A stretch of DNA of 64,000 bases from Photobacterium sanctipauli (lineage in GTDB: Bacteria; Pseudomonadota; Gammaproteobacteria; Enterobacterales; Vibrionaceae): assembly GCF_003026495.1 (NCBI RefSeq), contig NZ_PYMA01000017.1:1-64000 (forward strand), in the 5' to 3' direction. Both the position numbers and the translations under genes were made by a program. Of this stretch, positions 17,697 through 25,723 are shown piece after piece (positions within the stretch are counted from its first letter, which is position 1; each line of letters starts with the position of its first letter). The notes under the pieces are model-generated. The model was not told where the DNA came from and ran no database searches. It saw only the letters and a list, made by a program, of their open reading frames with translations.

Positions 17697-17822
17697 TTGG
17701 CCACCCGTTGGTAATCACGATGGCCGGCATCGCCGCCGGTCACACAGCAGAATACCTTCTCAGAATCTAATGGCTCAAGCCTACCAATAACAAGACTGAG
17801 AAAAACCGAGAGAGACGATCAT

Positions 17823-18734
17823 ATGACTAAGCAAACTGTTGTTGTTGCGTTGGGCGGTAACGCCCTGCTCCGCCGCGGCGAACCACTAGAGGCCGAGACC
17901 CAGCGCCAGAATATCGCCAAAGCCGCCCAAACCATTGCCGAAATCGGCAAAGAGTACAACGTGGTGCTGGTACACGGAAACGGCCCTCAAGTAGGCCTGC
18001 TGGCACTGCAAGGACTGGAATACAAAAAGGTAAACCCATACCCGCTGGATGTACTGGGCTCGGAAACACAGGGCATGATTGGCTACATGCTGATGCAAGA
18101 GCTGAAAAACCTGCTTCCAGAGCAAGACGTTTCTTGCATGCTAACCCAGATGACAGTTGATCCCAATGATCCTGCCTTCGCCGATCCAACCAAGCCAATT
18201 GGCCCAGTTTACCAAGAAGCTGAAGCCCGCGAAATGGCCGAGAAGTACCACTGGACCGTCAAACCAGACGGCCAATACTTCCGCCGCGTGGTGCCAAGCC
18301 CGCTACCGACAGGCATCGTAGAAAGCGATGCGATCAGCACCCTGATAAAGCAAGAGCACTTGGTGATCTGTACCGGCGGCGGCGGTATTCCGGTGAAGAA
18401 AGAAAACGGCAAACTGGTTGGGGTAGAGGCGGTGATCGACAAAGACATGTCGGCGGCTTACCTTGCCAAGCAACTTGATGCCGATGCGCTACTGATCCTA
18501 ACCGATGCCGATGCGGTTTACCTTGACTGGGGCAAACCAACGCAAAAAGCACTGCGCAGCACCAATCCGCGTGAGCTTGCCCAATATGCCTTCGATGCTG
18601 GCTCCATGGGGCCAAAGATCGATGCATCTTGCGAGTTCATTAAAAAAGGCGGCAAGCTTGTCGGTATCGGCGCCCTTGAAGATGGTCTTGCCATCCTAAA
18701 AGGTGAAGCTGGAACAAATATTATTGCAGAATAA
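17823..18734 (+). CDS. arcC: carbamate kinase
   Basis: 303 residues, amino-acid kinase family (VVALGGNAL at the N-terminus, VHGNGPQVG near 52, CTGGGGIPV near 186). Transfers phosphate from carbamoyl phosphate to ADP, making ATP, CO2 and ammonia: the energy-yielding last step of the arginine deiminase pathway. 126 bases after arcA without a visible terminator, so probably cotranscribed. Ribosome site GAGAGAGACG resembles that of arcA. Confidence 0.96.
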   Translation: MTKQTVVVALGGNALLRRGEPLEAETQRQNIAKAAQTIAEIGKEYNVVLVHGNGPQVGLLALQGLEYKKVNPYPLDVLGSETQGMIGYMLMQELKNLLPEQDVSCMLTQMTVDPNDPAFADPTKPIGPVYQEAEAREMAEKYHWTVKPDGQYFRRVVPSPLPTGIVESDAISTLIKQEHLVICTGGGGIPVKKENGKLVGVEAVIDKDMSAAYLAKQLDADALLILTDADAVYLDWGKPTQKALRSTNPRELAQYAFDAGSMGPKIDASCEFIKKGGKLVGIGALEDGLAILKGEAGTNIIAE

Positions 18735-18735
18735 C

Positions 18736-18770
18736 GGAATAGTTATTCACAAATACTCAATAATAAGTTA
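18736..18770 (+). promoter_or_regulatory. tandem ARG boxes upstream of argF
   Basis: Core 1 at 18736-18749 (GGAAT-AGTT-ATTCA, nine of ten matches to TGMATNNNNATKCA). Core 2 at 18757-18770 (TCAAT-AATA-AGTTA, seven of ten). The cores are 21 bases apart centre to centre, exactly the spacing of paired ArgR sites in E. coli arg operators. They lie inside the arc run, just after arcC. A possible -35 (TTCACA, 18746) overlaps core 1. Confidence 0.55.
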
Positions 18771-18862
18771 AACAATACATATAAAACCCAACTGGCTGCG
18801 GTGAGACGCCAATCAGCTTGCCCAGCCAGACAGAGAGATACAGATTCAGAGAGGATAACATC

Positions 18863-19873
18863 ATGGCTTTTAATCTTCGCAACCGTAACTTCCTAAAACT
18901 ACTAGACTTTACACCACGTGAAATTCAGCACCTGCTAGATTTGTCTGCCGAGCTGAAAAAAGCGAAGTACAACGGTTACGAGCAGCCTCGCCTAAAAGGC
19001 AAAAACATCGCATTGATCTTCGAAAAAACCTCGACACGTACCCGTTGTGCGTTTGAAGTAGCGGCATTCGACCAAGGCGCTCAAGTTTCTTACTTAGGTC
19101 CATCTGGTTCGCAAATCGGCCACAAGGAATCAATGAAAGATACCGCTCGCGTACTGGGCCGCATGTATGACGGCATCGAGTACCGTGGCTTTGGCCAGGA
19201 AATCGTTGAAGAGCTAGGTCAATATGCTGGTGTTCCAGTATGGAATGGCCTGACGAATGAGTTCCACCCAACTCAAATCCTAGCCGACTTCCTCACCATG
19301 ATGGAGCACGGCCGCGGCAAGCAACTGCACGAAATGAAGTTTGCTTACCTAGGCGATGCGCGCAACAACATGGGTAACTCGCTAATGGTCGGCGCAGCGA
19401 AAATGGGCATGGACATCCGCCTAGTTGCCCCTAAGCAGTTCTGGCCAGAAGAAGCACTTGTTGCACAATGCCGCGACATTGCCGAGAAAACCGGCGCGAA
19501 AATCACCCTAACCGAAGATGTGCAAGAAGGCGTTGAAGGCGTTGATTACCTATACACCGACGTATGGGTATCAATGGGTGAAGCAAAAGAAGCTTGGGCT
19601 GAGCGTATTAAACTCATGCTGCCTTACCAAGTGAACATGGACATGATCAAGGCAACGGGTAACCCGCATGTGAAATTCATGCACTGCCTACCTGCATTCC
19701 ACGGTGAAGACACCACTGTCGGCAAGCAGCTGGCGCAGGAGTACCCAGAATTAGCACAGGGCTGTGAAGTGACCGACGAGGTGGTTGAGTCTGATTGCTC
19801 AATCGTCTTCGACGAAGCAGAGAACCGCATGCATACTATCAAAGCTGTGATGGTTGCAACCCTAGGCGACTAA
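18863..19873 (+). CDS. argF: ornithine carbamoyltransferase (ArcB/ArgF type)
   Basis: 336 residues. Interconverts ornithine plus carbamoyl phosphate with citrulline. Contains the carbamoyl-phosphate motif STRTRCAFE (about 56-64), HPTQ (about 133-136) and the ornithine-loop HCLPAFH (about 272-278). The opening [15 protein letters not shown] resembles catabolic ArcB of Pseudomonas, yet ARG boxes precede it, so it may serve both directions. I chose ATG 18863, which follows GAGAGGATAAC; an in-frame start 15 codons upstream lacks a ribosome site. Followed by a terminator. Confidence 0.95.
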   Translation: MAFNLRNRNFLKLLDFTPREIQHLLDLSAELKKAKYNGYEQPRLKGKNIALIFEKTSTRTRCAFEVAAFDQGAQVSYLGPSGSQIGHKESMKDTARVLGRMYDGIEYRGFGQEIVEELGQYAGVPVWNGLTNEFHPTQILADFLTMMEHGRGKQLHEMKFAYLGDARNNMGNSLMVGAAKMGMDIRLVAPKQFWPEEALVAQCRDIAEKTGAKITLTEDVQEGVEGVDYLYTDVWVSMGEAKEAWAERIKLMLPYQVNMDMIKATGNPHVKFMHCLPAFHGEDTTVGKQLAQEYPELAQGCEVTDEVVESDCSIVFDEAENRMHTIKAVMVATLGD

Positions 19874-19931
19874 TCGGCTCTCTTGGATTTAGTGCCTGTG
19901 ATTGGAGAATAGGCATTATCTCTCAGCACCT

Positions 19932-19957
19932 ATACCGGCCTTCGGGCCGGTATTTTT
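19932..19957 (+). terminator. terminator after argF
   Basis: ATACCGGCC, TTCG loop, GGCCGGTAT followed by TTTTTA. Ends the arc run. Confidence 0.9.
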
Positions 19958-20088
19958 ATGCCTACCATTTACAAGCACTGCTTTACTCCCGTGTTGTCAC
20001 CATTATTAAAATCAACCAGTTAGACATAGTTTTCCTAGCCCGTTTTTCGCCCAATATTTTGCATAAACTTCCATGTTTTGAATAGTTT

Positions 20089-20104
20089 GCGCAAACGCTT
20101 GCGC
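20089..20104 (+). promoter_or_regulatory. PurR box at the pyrB promoter
   Basis: GCGCAAACGCTTGCGC matches 13 of 16 positions of the PurR consensus ACGCAAACGTTTGCGT and overlaps the -35 hexamer, so binding would block polymerase. PurR with hypoxanthine or guanine would couple pyrimidine synthesis to purine status. Confidence 0.65.
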
Positions 20105-20126
20105 TCTTGGAAAATGGGGGTATAAT
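20099..20126 (+). promoter_or_regulatory. pyrLBI promoter
   Basis: TTGCGC (20099-20104), 16-base spacer, TATAAT (20121-20126). The run of G before the -10 is unusual. Expected start near 20133, 25 bases before the leader peptide. Confidence 0.7.
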
Positions 20127-20157
20127 CCTTCGCAATTTGTCTAGAGAGAGATAGAAA

Positions 20158-20259
20158 ATGCGCCAATCAGTCACTACAGACCTGATGCTATCCCACCGCT
20201 TCGCGGTGACGGTGCCGTTTTTTATTTTTCCTATTTTTAAAAAGAGCCTCCTTTTTTAA
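20158..20259 (+). CDS. pyrL: pyrBI operon leader peptide
   Basis: 33 codons, MRQSVTTDLMLSHRFAV through to KKSLLF, after a GAGAGAGAT ribosome site. The second half is coded by long U runs (PFFIFPIF), where RNA polymerase should slow when UTP is scarce, letting the ribosome catch up and melt the terminator whose left arm lies inside the last codons. A GC hairpin (20194-20208) upstream of the U runs fits a pause site. The design is that of E. coli pyrL, with a different peptide sequence. Confidence 0.85.
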   Translation: MRQSVTTDLMLSHRFAVTVPFFIFPIFKKSLLF

Positions 20260-20273
20260 GGGGGCTTTTTTTT
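20245..20273 (+). terminator. pyrBI attenuator
   Basis: AGCCTCC (20245-20251), loop over the leader stop codon, GGGGGCT (20260-20266), then eight T. The leader stop codon lies in the loop, so a ribosome close behind polymerase prevents hairpin formation, as in UTP-sensing attenuation. Confidence 0.85.
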
Positions 20274-20334
20274 GGCTGCTCACCAGCGGCAGGTACGTAA
20301 CGTTCATCATTGAGATATAGAGGGAATAGAAGCC

Positions 20335-21264
20335 ATGGCGAATTCGCTGTTTCAAAAGCACATCATTTCCATTCCAGAGCTTAGCCGTAACGAGCTAGAG
20401 CTGGTTGTTGAAACTGCAAGCACACTGAAAGCTGAGCCAAACCCAGAGCTACTAAAGAACAAGGTAGTTGCTAGCTGCTTTTTCGAACCTTCGACCCGTA
20501 CACGCCTATCATTCGAAACAGCTATCCAACGCTTGGGCGGTACCGTCATCGGTTTCGATAACGGTGGTAATACTTCACTAGCGAAAAAGGGCGAAACCCT
20601 GTCTGATTCGGTTCAGGTTATCTCGTCTTACGTTGACGCCTTTGTTATGCGCCACCCGCAGGAAGGCGCTGCACGCCTTGCCTCAGAGTTTTCCCACGGC
20701 GTGCCGGTGATCAACGGTGGCGACGGTGCTAACCAGCACCCAACCCAAACCCTGCTTGACCTGTTTTCAATCTACGAAACCCAAGGCCGCCTAGACAACC
20801 TGAACGTGGCCTTTGTTGGCGACTTGAAATACGGCCGCACCGTTCACTCGCTAACCCAGGCGCTATCTAAGTTCAATAACATCAACTTCTTCTTTATCGC
20901 CCCTGAAGTGCTGGCGATGCCTGATTACATCTGCGAAGAGCTGGATGAAGCCGGTATCAACTACAGCCTGCACAGCAGCATGGAAGATGTGATCCCGGAA
21001 CTCGATATCCTGTACATGACCCGAGTTCAAAAAGAACGCTTCGATGAGTCGGAATACGCGCACATGAAAGCCGCCTATATCCTAACCGCAGACATGCTCA
21101 AGGAAGCCCGCGACAACCTGAAAGTGCTTCACCCGCTACCACGAGTGGATGAAATCACCGTCGACGTCGACAAGACCAAGCACGCCTACTACTTCCAGCA
21201 AGCAGAAAATGGCGTGTACGCTCGCGAAGCCCTATTGGCACTAGTTCTTAACGAAGCACTTTAA
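20335..21264 (+). CDS. pyrB: aspartate carbamoyltransferase catalytic chain
   Basis: 309 residues. Condenses carbamoyl phosphate and aspartate to N-carbamoyl-aspartate, the committed step of pyrimidine synthesis. Contains STRTRLSFE (about 53-61) with the carbamoyl-phosphate loop, HPTQTLLD (about 134-141) and HPLPRVDEI (about 265-273). It forms the 2(C3):3(R2) holoenzyme with PyrI. Expression should be controlled by the leader peptide and attenuator upstream. Confidence 0.97.
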   Translation: MANSLFQKHIISIPELSRNELELVVETASTLKAEPNPELLKNKVVASCFFEPSTRTRLSFETAIQRLGGTVIGFDNGGNTSLAKKGETLSDSVQVISSYVDAFVMRHPQEGAARLASEFSHGVPVINGGDGANQHPTQTLLDLFSIYETQGRLDNLNVAFVGDLKYGRTVHSLTQALSKFNNINFFFIAPEVLAMPDYICEELDEAGINYSLHSSMEDVIPELDILYMTRVQKERFDESEYAHMKAAYILTADMLKEARDNLKVLHPLPRVDEITVDVDKTKHAYYFQQAENGVYAREALLALVLNEAL

Positions 21265-21279
21265 GCAGGAGAGAAAACA

Positions 21280-21744
21280 ATGGCGAAAGAAACACAACTA
21301 CAGGTCGAAGCAATCAAAAATGGTTCGGTAATTGACCATATCCCTGCCAACGTTGGTATCAAAGTGCTTAAGCTGTTTAAAATGCACAAGACTAACCAAC
21401 GCGTCACTGTCGGCCTTAACCTGCCTTCATCTGCGCTGGGTGCTAAGGATCTGATCAAAATCGAGAATGTCTTTCTTACCGAAGACCAGGCCAACAAACT
21501 TGCCCTATACGCACCAAAGGCAACAGTAAACCAAATCGAAAACTACGAAGTGGTGAAGAAGCTGAACCTGACGCTGCCAGAGCAAATCAGCGCCATCTTC
21601 AAGTGCCCGAACACCAACTGTATTTCTCATGGCGAACCGGTCGACAGCGGCTTTACCGTCATCACCAAGAAAGAAGACGTGAAATTGAAGTGTAAATACT
21701 GCGAAAAAGTCTTCTCTCGCGAGATTGTTACCGAGCATAACTAA
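21280..21744 (+). CDS. pyrI: aspartate carbamoyltransferase regulatory chain
   Basis: 154 residues. The N-terminal domain binds ATP and CTP/UTP as allosteric effectors. The C-terminal domain carries four zinc cysteines (CPNTNC and CKYC, about 109-141) and contacts PyrB. It starts 15 bases after pyrB with ribosome site AGGAGAG. Followed by a strong terminator. Confidence 0.97.
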   Translation: MAKETQLQVEAIKNGSVIDHIPANVGIKVLKLFKMHKTNQRVTVGLNLPSSALGAKDLIKIENVFLTEDQANKLALYAPKATVNQIENYEVVKKLNLTLPEQISAIFKCPNTNCISHGEPVDSGFTVITKKEDVKLKCKYCEKVFSREIVTEHN

Positions 21745-21814
21745 TCCGCATAACTGAGATTAGCCAACAATATGCTGTCTTAAAGGCGCAGTTTGCTGAC
21801 CAGCAATTAAGAAT

Positions 21815-21842
21815 GCCGACTCAACCCTGAGTCGGCTTTTTT
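21815..21842 (+). terminator. terminator after pyrI
   Basis: GCCGACTCA, ACCC loop, TGAGTCGGC followed by TTTTTTT. Confidence 0.9.
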
Positions 21843-21959
21843 ATTCTCATTTCTAGAGCGCTTCCTCCCCCTTCCCTCCCGCTACCTTTGAAAGACATCC
21901 ACCAGCAGTAGGGAAAAAAACGAACAACAATCCTGCTGCCATAATAAAAGGTCAGTGGC

Positions 21960-22943
21960 ATGAAGTTATTTGCACGCTCCCAGTCTTACCATGGTTGGCA
22001 CCCCGCTCGCTCAACGTTAGGTATTTTAAGCCTCGGCTTCATTTTATCCGGATGTATCACCAGCAATGGCCCGGTCAGCTCTGCGTCTAACCACAGCGCC
22101 AACCATATGGTGGTGATTGGAGTTCCTATGCTGGTTGGCGGATTTGGCTCGGCAGTGCCTGTTAGCAAGGACTATATGATCACCGCCAAGCATGTTGCCC
22201 AACTATCCTGGGATATGGATGTGATCCACCACCCCAACTGCGACTTGTCATTGGTCAAGCGTGCTTCTGACTATATCCCCAAGTGGGGCTTGATCTACCC
22301 TGACCAACCCGTTTCCCACCACGGCCACTCGGTACTAGGCAATAAGATAAAAGGCAAAGGAAAGTACCTACAAGACGTCATCGACACCAATACCGACTGC
22401 CTTTACTCCCTCAGTGATGCGCCTGTCATGTCCGGCATGAGTGGTGGTCCGGTTTTCAACGAGCAAGGAGAAATAGCGGGGATCACTGTCGCCATCGTTC
22501 ATAACCCGGAAGATCTTAGCAACCTCCGTCCCGCTGAACGCTATAGCCAATTTGTACCCGCCACACTGATTTTCGACTGGCTAGCATCGCTGGGGATCCA
22601 TCCTCAATCAGCCAGTCCTGCGCTTGCTTCCATCCAGGTTTCGCAATACGTCACCGAGCTCAACCGCCAAGGGCAGCCATCCAACACCACTAGCGCTAAC
22701 CGCTCAGACGGCAGCACAAACAACGCATTGGCACCGCTAACGGCGCAAAGCAACCAGGCGCCGGCTGCAACCTCAGCCCTCAGGCAATACCGTACGCCGG
22801 TATCCCCTACCTTTTTGCAACCCCAGTACCCAACCCCAAAAGATAGCTCGCAAGAGCCTGAGGAGATCGCAACAACATTACCTGAGCAACAGAAAAAGCA
22901 ACGCCACCTACTCAACCAATCCGGATATAATTCGTTATTTTAA
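21960..22943 (+). CDS. trypsin-like serine protease lipoprotein
   Basis: 327 residues. A signal peptide ends in the lipobox LSGC (Cys32), so a lipoprotein. The next 190 residues form a chymotrypsin-fold peptidase: His78 in TAKH, Asp95 in NCDLSLV, Ser161 in GMSGGP, in the right order and spacing. The tail (about 220-327) is low-complexity, rich in Ser, Gln, Pro and Thr. Substrate unknown. It lies between pyrI and the ArgR-type gene without obvious link to either, and may be a separate insertion into the cluster. Confidence 0.8.
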   Translation: MKLFARSQSYHGWHPARSTLGILSLGFILSGCITSNGPVSSASNHSANHMVVIGVPMLVGGFGSAVPVSKDYMITAKHVAQLSWDMDVIHHPNCDLSLVKRASDYIPKWGLIYPDQPVSHHGHSVLGNKIKGKGKYLQDVIDTNTDCLYSLSDAPVMSGMSGGPVFNEQGEIAGITVAIVHNPEDLSNLRPAERYSQFVPATLIFDWLASLGIHPQSASPALASIQVSQYVTELNRQGQPSNTTSANRSDGSTNNALAPLTAQSNQAPAATSALRQYRTPVSPTFLQPQYPTPKDSSQEPEEIATTLPEQQKKQRHLLNQSGYNSLF

Positions 22944-23014
22944 CCACTTAGCTGGCATATTATTTTGGTGATAAGGGTCAAAAAAATATTGTTGCATTGC
23001 TGATATGATGCGTA

Positions 23015-23028
23015 TGCAAGATTATGCA
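23015..23028 (+). promoter_or_regulatory. ARG box upstream of the argR-like gene
   Basis: TGCAA-GATT-ATGCA matches nine of ten defined positions of TGMATNNNNATKCA. It lies about 140 bases before the argR-like start. A looser copy (TGCAT, TGCTG, ATATG) lies 18-22 bases upstream. Suggests autoregulation or control by the housekeeping ArgR. Confidence 0.5.
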
Positions 23029-23170
23029 ACAGCATAGGTATATCTTGCGGTACCCACCAGCTCAATGAACAAAGGGCGCGACAAGGGCTTAGCCCCGTAC
23101 AACAACTAACGCTCCCAGTTGGTGAAATATAGATACGATCTAAAACCTACAAAACAACAAGGAGTTGCCC

Positions 23171-23665
23171 GTGAGTGGATTCAGTATGCACGGAGCGATT
23201 GATGCTTTTTGCCCTGAAGAGAGCATTACAACAGCCTGCAAGCGACTATTACAGCAGCAAAGTTTTTCCACCCAAGATGACATTCGTGCCCGCCTGATTG
23301 AATTGGGCTTCGAGGATGTCAGCCAATCTACCGTATCGCGCCTGCTTTCCCGCCTCGGCGTTGCCAAGGTACCGAATGCCTACGGTAAAAAAGTCTATTG
23401 CCTAACCGTCGAAAACGAGCCGGTACAGGTTGGTTCGTCCATTGCCTCGCAAATCGAGTTTATCACCCACAACCAGCTTGTTGTTGTTGTCAAAACCCAT
23501 CCCGGCGGTGCCCAGTTGGTTGCGCGCCTTATCGATATTCAGCCCCACGCCGAAATCCTTGGCACTGTCGGCGGCAACGACACGGTGATGATTGCGCCAA
23601 AAGACATCAGCAGAATAGAGCAGTGTGAACAGGTAGTGAAAGCCCGGCTGGGGATCCCCGCCTAG
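23171..23665 (+). CDS. argR: ArgR-family repressor, second-type paralog
   Basis: 164 residues. The N-terminal winged helix contains SQSTVSRLLSRLG (ArgR Ser/Arg DNA contacts kept). The C-terminal hexamerisation and ligand domain contains GGAQLVARLID and GGNDTVMIAP. E. coli ArgR has GDDT at the second motif; here the first Asp (E. coli Asp128) is Asn136, while Gln, Asp and the second Asp are kept. It is quite divergent from the usual vibrio ArgR (which normally sits near mdh), so probably a paralog for arginine catabolism. Start GTG 23171 after AAGGAG; upstream TTG is less likely. Confidence 0.85.
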   Translation: MSGFSMHGAIDAFCPEESITTACKRLLQQQSFSTQDDIRARLIELGFEDVSQSTVSRLLSRLGVAKVPNAYGKKVYCLTVENEPVQVGSSIASQIEFITHNQLVVVVKTHPGGAQLVARLIDIQPHAEILGTVGGNDTVMIAPKDISRIEQCEQVVKARLGIPA

Positions 23666-23742
23666 CGGAAAAACCTTTGACCTGTGGGCCTCCGGGTTGC
23701 ACACTATTGCTTCACGTAATAACGACTAAGTAAGGACATCCA

Positions 23743-24129
23743 ATGACCCAAGTACTACATACAGAGCAAGCTCCTGCCGCGATTGGCCCATACGTCCAAG
23801 GCGTTGACCTTGGCAATATGGTGCTAACTTCTGGCCAAATCCCGGTGAACCCACAAACGGGTGAAGTTGCTGAAGATATTGCAGAGCAAGCTCGCCAGTC
23901 TCTAGAAAATGTAAAAGCGGTTGTTGAGTCTTCAGGCCTGAAAGTGGCCGACATTGTGAAAATGACGGTATTCGTCAAAGATCTGAATGACTTTGGTACA
24001 GTGAACGAGGTCTACGGCAAGTTCTTCGACGAGCATAACGCCCCTTACCCTGCGCGCTCTTGCGTTGAAGTGGCTCGCCTACCAAAAGACGTGAAAATCG
24101 AAATCGAAGCGATTGCAGTACGCAAGTAA
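23743..24129 (+). CDS. ridA: RidA enamine/imine deaminase
   Basis: 128 residues, YjgF/YER057c/UK114 family. Hydrolyses reactive 2-aminoacrylate and other enamines released by PLP enzymes, protecting among others branched-chain amino acid enzymes. It contains TSGQIPVNPQTG (about 30-41) and the signature PARSCVEVARLPKD (about 103-116) with the catalytic Arg. In many gamma-proteobacteria ridA is beside pyrBI, as here. Terminator follows. Confidence 0.95.
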   Translation: MTQVLHTEQAPAAIGPYVQGVDLGNMVLTSGQIPVNPQTGEVAEDIAEQARQSLENVKAVVESSGLKVADIVKMTVFVKDLNDFGTVNEVYGKFFDEHNAPYPARSCVEVARLPKDVKIEIEAIAVRK

Positions 24130-24143
24130 TACAGATTGAAGTC

Positions 24144-24172
24144 AAAAAAAGCTGCCAACGGCAGCTTTTTTT
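24144..24172 (+). terminator. terminator after ridA
   Basis: AAAAAAAGCTGCC, AAC loop, GGCAGCTTTTTTT. Confidence 0.9.
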
Positions 24173-24237
24173 ATTGATAAGACAAGGCCTTAAACCAACC
24201 CTATCAGTTATCTAATCAGTTTTTAACAGGAGCGGAA

Positions 24238-24765
24238 TTAGCAATTTTCCGTCTCTGCCAGCACTTGCGGAAACCAAGCCGTGAACAGCTCAGGGGTATC
24301 AACTACGGCCTGCGCCAGCTCACCTGAAGGCCACCAACGGTAAGCCATCACTTCATCAGGGTGAGGGGACACGGTCAGCTCATCCACTTGTGCCACCAGG
24401 ATATGATCCAACTCATGCTCAACCAGCTGGCTGTCGAGCTCGGCGCGATACACAAAGTGACCGATGTCTGTCAGCTGCTGGACAGCGGTGATCCCCATTT
24501 CTTCCTCTAACCGGCGGATCCCGGCTTGGGCAAAGGTCTCGCCAACACGGGGGTGGGAGCAACACGTGTTCGTCCACAGCCCGCCACTATGGTATTTACC
24601 CAGCGCACGCTGATGCATCAGGTACTCCCGCTGATCCGAACGATTGCGATAGAGCAATACCGAAAATGCCAAATGCAGATCACCATCCCGGTGCGCTTGC
24701 ATTTTTTCTTTTTCGCCCAGCTCCCTGCCTTGCGGATCAACTAATATAACCTGTTCTTCAATCAT
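24238..24765 (-). CDS. idi: isopentenyl-diphosphate delta-isomerase (type 1)
   Basis: 175 residues from ATG 24765 (ATG 24774 also possible). Interconverts IPP and DMAPP, balancing isoprenoid precursors. Contains the Nudix-like core with TNTCCSHP (catalytic Cys), RRLEEEMGI, and EHELDH (catalytic Glu and metal ligands). Start sites further upstream would lie inside the plsC terminator. No good ribosome site or promoter is visible in the short gap after that terminator, so how it is expressed is unclear. Confidence 0.93.
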   Translation of the reverse strand: MIEEQVILVDPQGRELGEKEKMQAHRDGDLHLAFSVLLYRNRSDQREYLMHQRALGKYHSGGLWTNTCCSHPRVGETFAQAGIRRLEEEMGITAVQQLTDIGHFVYRAELDSQLVEHELDHILVAQVDELTVSPHPDEVMAYRWWPSGELAQAVVDTPELFTAWFPQVLAETENC

Positions 24766-24782
24766 GGCTTTCATTACTGCGT

Positions 24783-24813
24783 AAATAAAAAGGACATGCC
24801 ATCGCATGTCCTT
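24783..24813 (-). terminator. terminator after plsC
   Basis: Minus strand: AAGGACATGC, GATG loop, GCATGTCCTT then TTTATTT. Perfect 10-bp stem, only 9-18 bases before the idi start. Confidence 0.85.
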
Positions 24814-24862
24814 GTTGAATTTCTTTGCCGCTTTTATTATCGCTATCGATAATTATAACAGC

Positions 24863-25588
24863 TTAGCTTGCCGAACGCTGCGCGGCCTCGGCATTGAGCG
24901 CTTCCAGCTTGCTTTCCATCAATTGGTGAGCCTTAGCCGATAGGTCGCGTACGTCTTCTTTGGTATAGCCCTCGGTAGAGATAGGCGCCAAAACCTCAAC
25001 GATAACCACACCGTTGTTCCAACGGTTAAGCTTAATTTTATCGGTCGAGCTACATACAATCGGCACCACCGGCACTTCTGCCCCAATCGCCGCATGGAAA
25101 GCACCTGTTTTGAACGGTAGCAAACCACGACCACGTGAACGGGTGCCCTCTGGGAACATCCAAATCGAGACATTGCGCTGTTTGATTTTCTCAACAACCT
25201 GGCCAATCGTGCCAACCGCCTTCGAGCGGTTGGCGCGGTCAATCAAGATATTACCGGTCAGCCAGTAGAGCTGGCCAAACAACGGCATCCAAGCAATGCT
25301 TTTCTTACCCACCGTCACGGTACGCGGTCGGATTGCACCCGATACGGTGAACATATCGTAGTTATTCTGATGGTTGGCAATATAAACGCTTGGTACCGGC
25401 TGCTCTTCACCGTAAGGAAAGCGTATCTCTAGCTTGACGCCGAAAATCCGTGCCATTTTACAAAAGTGGCGGCCAACTATATATACGTTTTTAGGGTTAC
25501 GTGGGCTCAATAGGCAATAGCCACACCCGAATACAAACATGACAACAGCAAACACTGCTACAGCAATCATGCGCAATACAAATAACAT
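24863..25588 (-). CDS. plsC: 1-acyl-sn-glycerol-3-phosphate acyltransferase
   Basis: 241 residues. Acylates lysophosphatidic acid to phosphatidic acid at the inner membrane. N-terminal membrane segment (about 5-25), acyltransferase motif I NHQNNYD (His-x4-Asp, near 74), motif III FPEGTRSRG (about 147-155). Start ATG 25588 follows a perfect GAGGAG site; an in-frame upstream extension of 36 codons runs into the parC terminator. In E. coli plsC is likewise downstream of parC. Confidence 0.95.
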   Translation of the reverse strand: MLFVLRMIAVAVFAVVMFVFGCGYCLLSPRNPKNVYIVGRHFCKMARIFGVKLEIRFPYGEEQPVPSVYIANHQNNYDMFTVSGAIRPRTVTVGKKSIAWMPLFGQLYWLTGNILIDRANRSKAVGTIGQVVEKIKQRNVSIWMFPEGTRSRGRGLLPFKTGAFHAAIGAEVPVVPIVCSSTDKIKLNRWNNGVVIVEVLAPISTEGYTKEDVRDLSAKAHQLMESKLEALNAEAAQRSAS

Positions 25589-25681
25589 CAGACTCTCCTC
25601 AGCGTACAAGCGTTCGCTAGTATACTTAGGCTGCGGGAAAATACACCTTTTATGTGCAGAAATTAGATCGCCCGCCAGATC

Positions 25682-25706
25682 AAAAAAGCCCTCCACTGGA
25701 GGGCTT
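25682..25706 (-). terminator. terminator after parC
   Basis: Minus strand: AAGCCCTCC, AGT, GGAGGGCTTTTTTG. Confidence 0.85.
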
Positions 25707-25723
25707 GATGATAACTCTATCGA

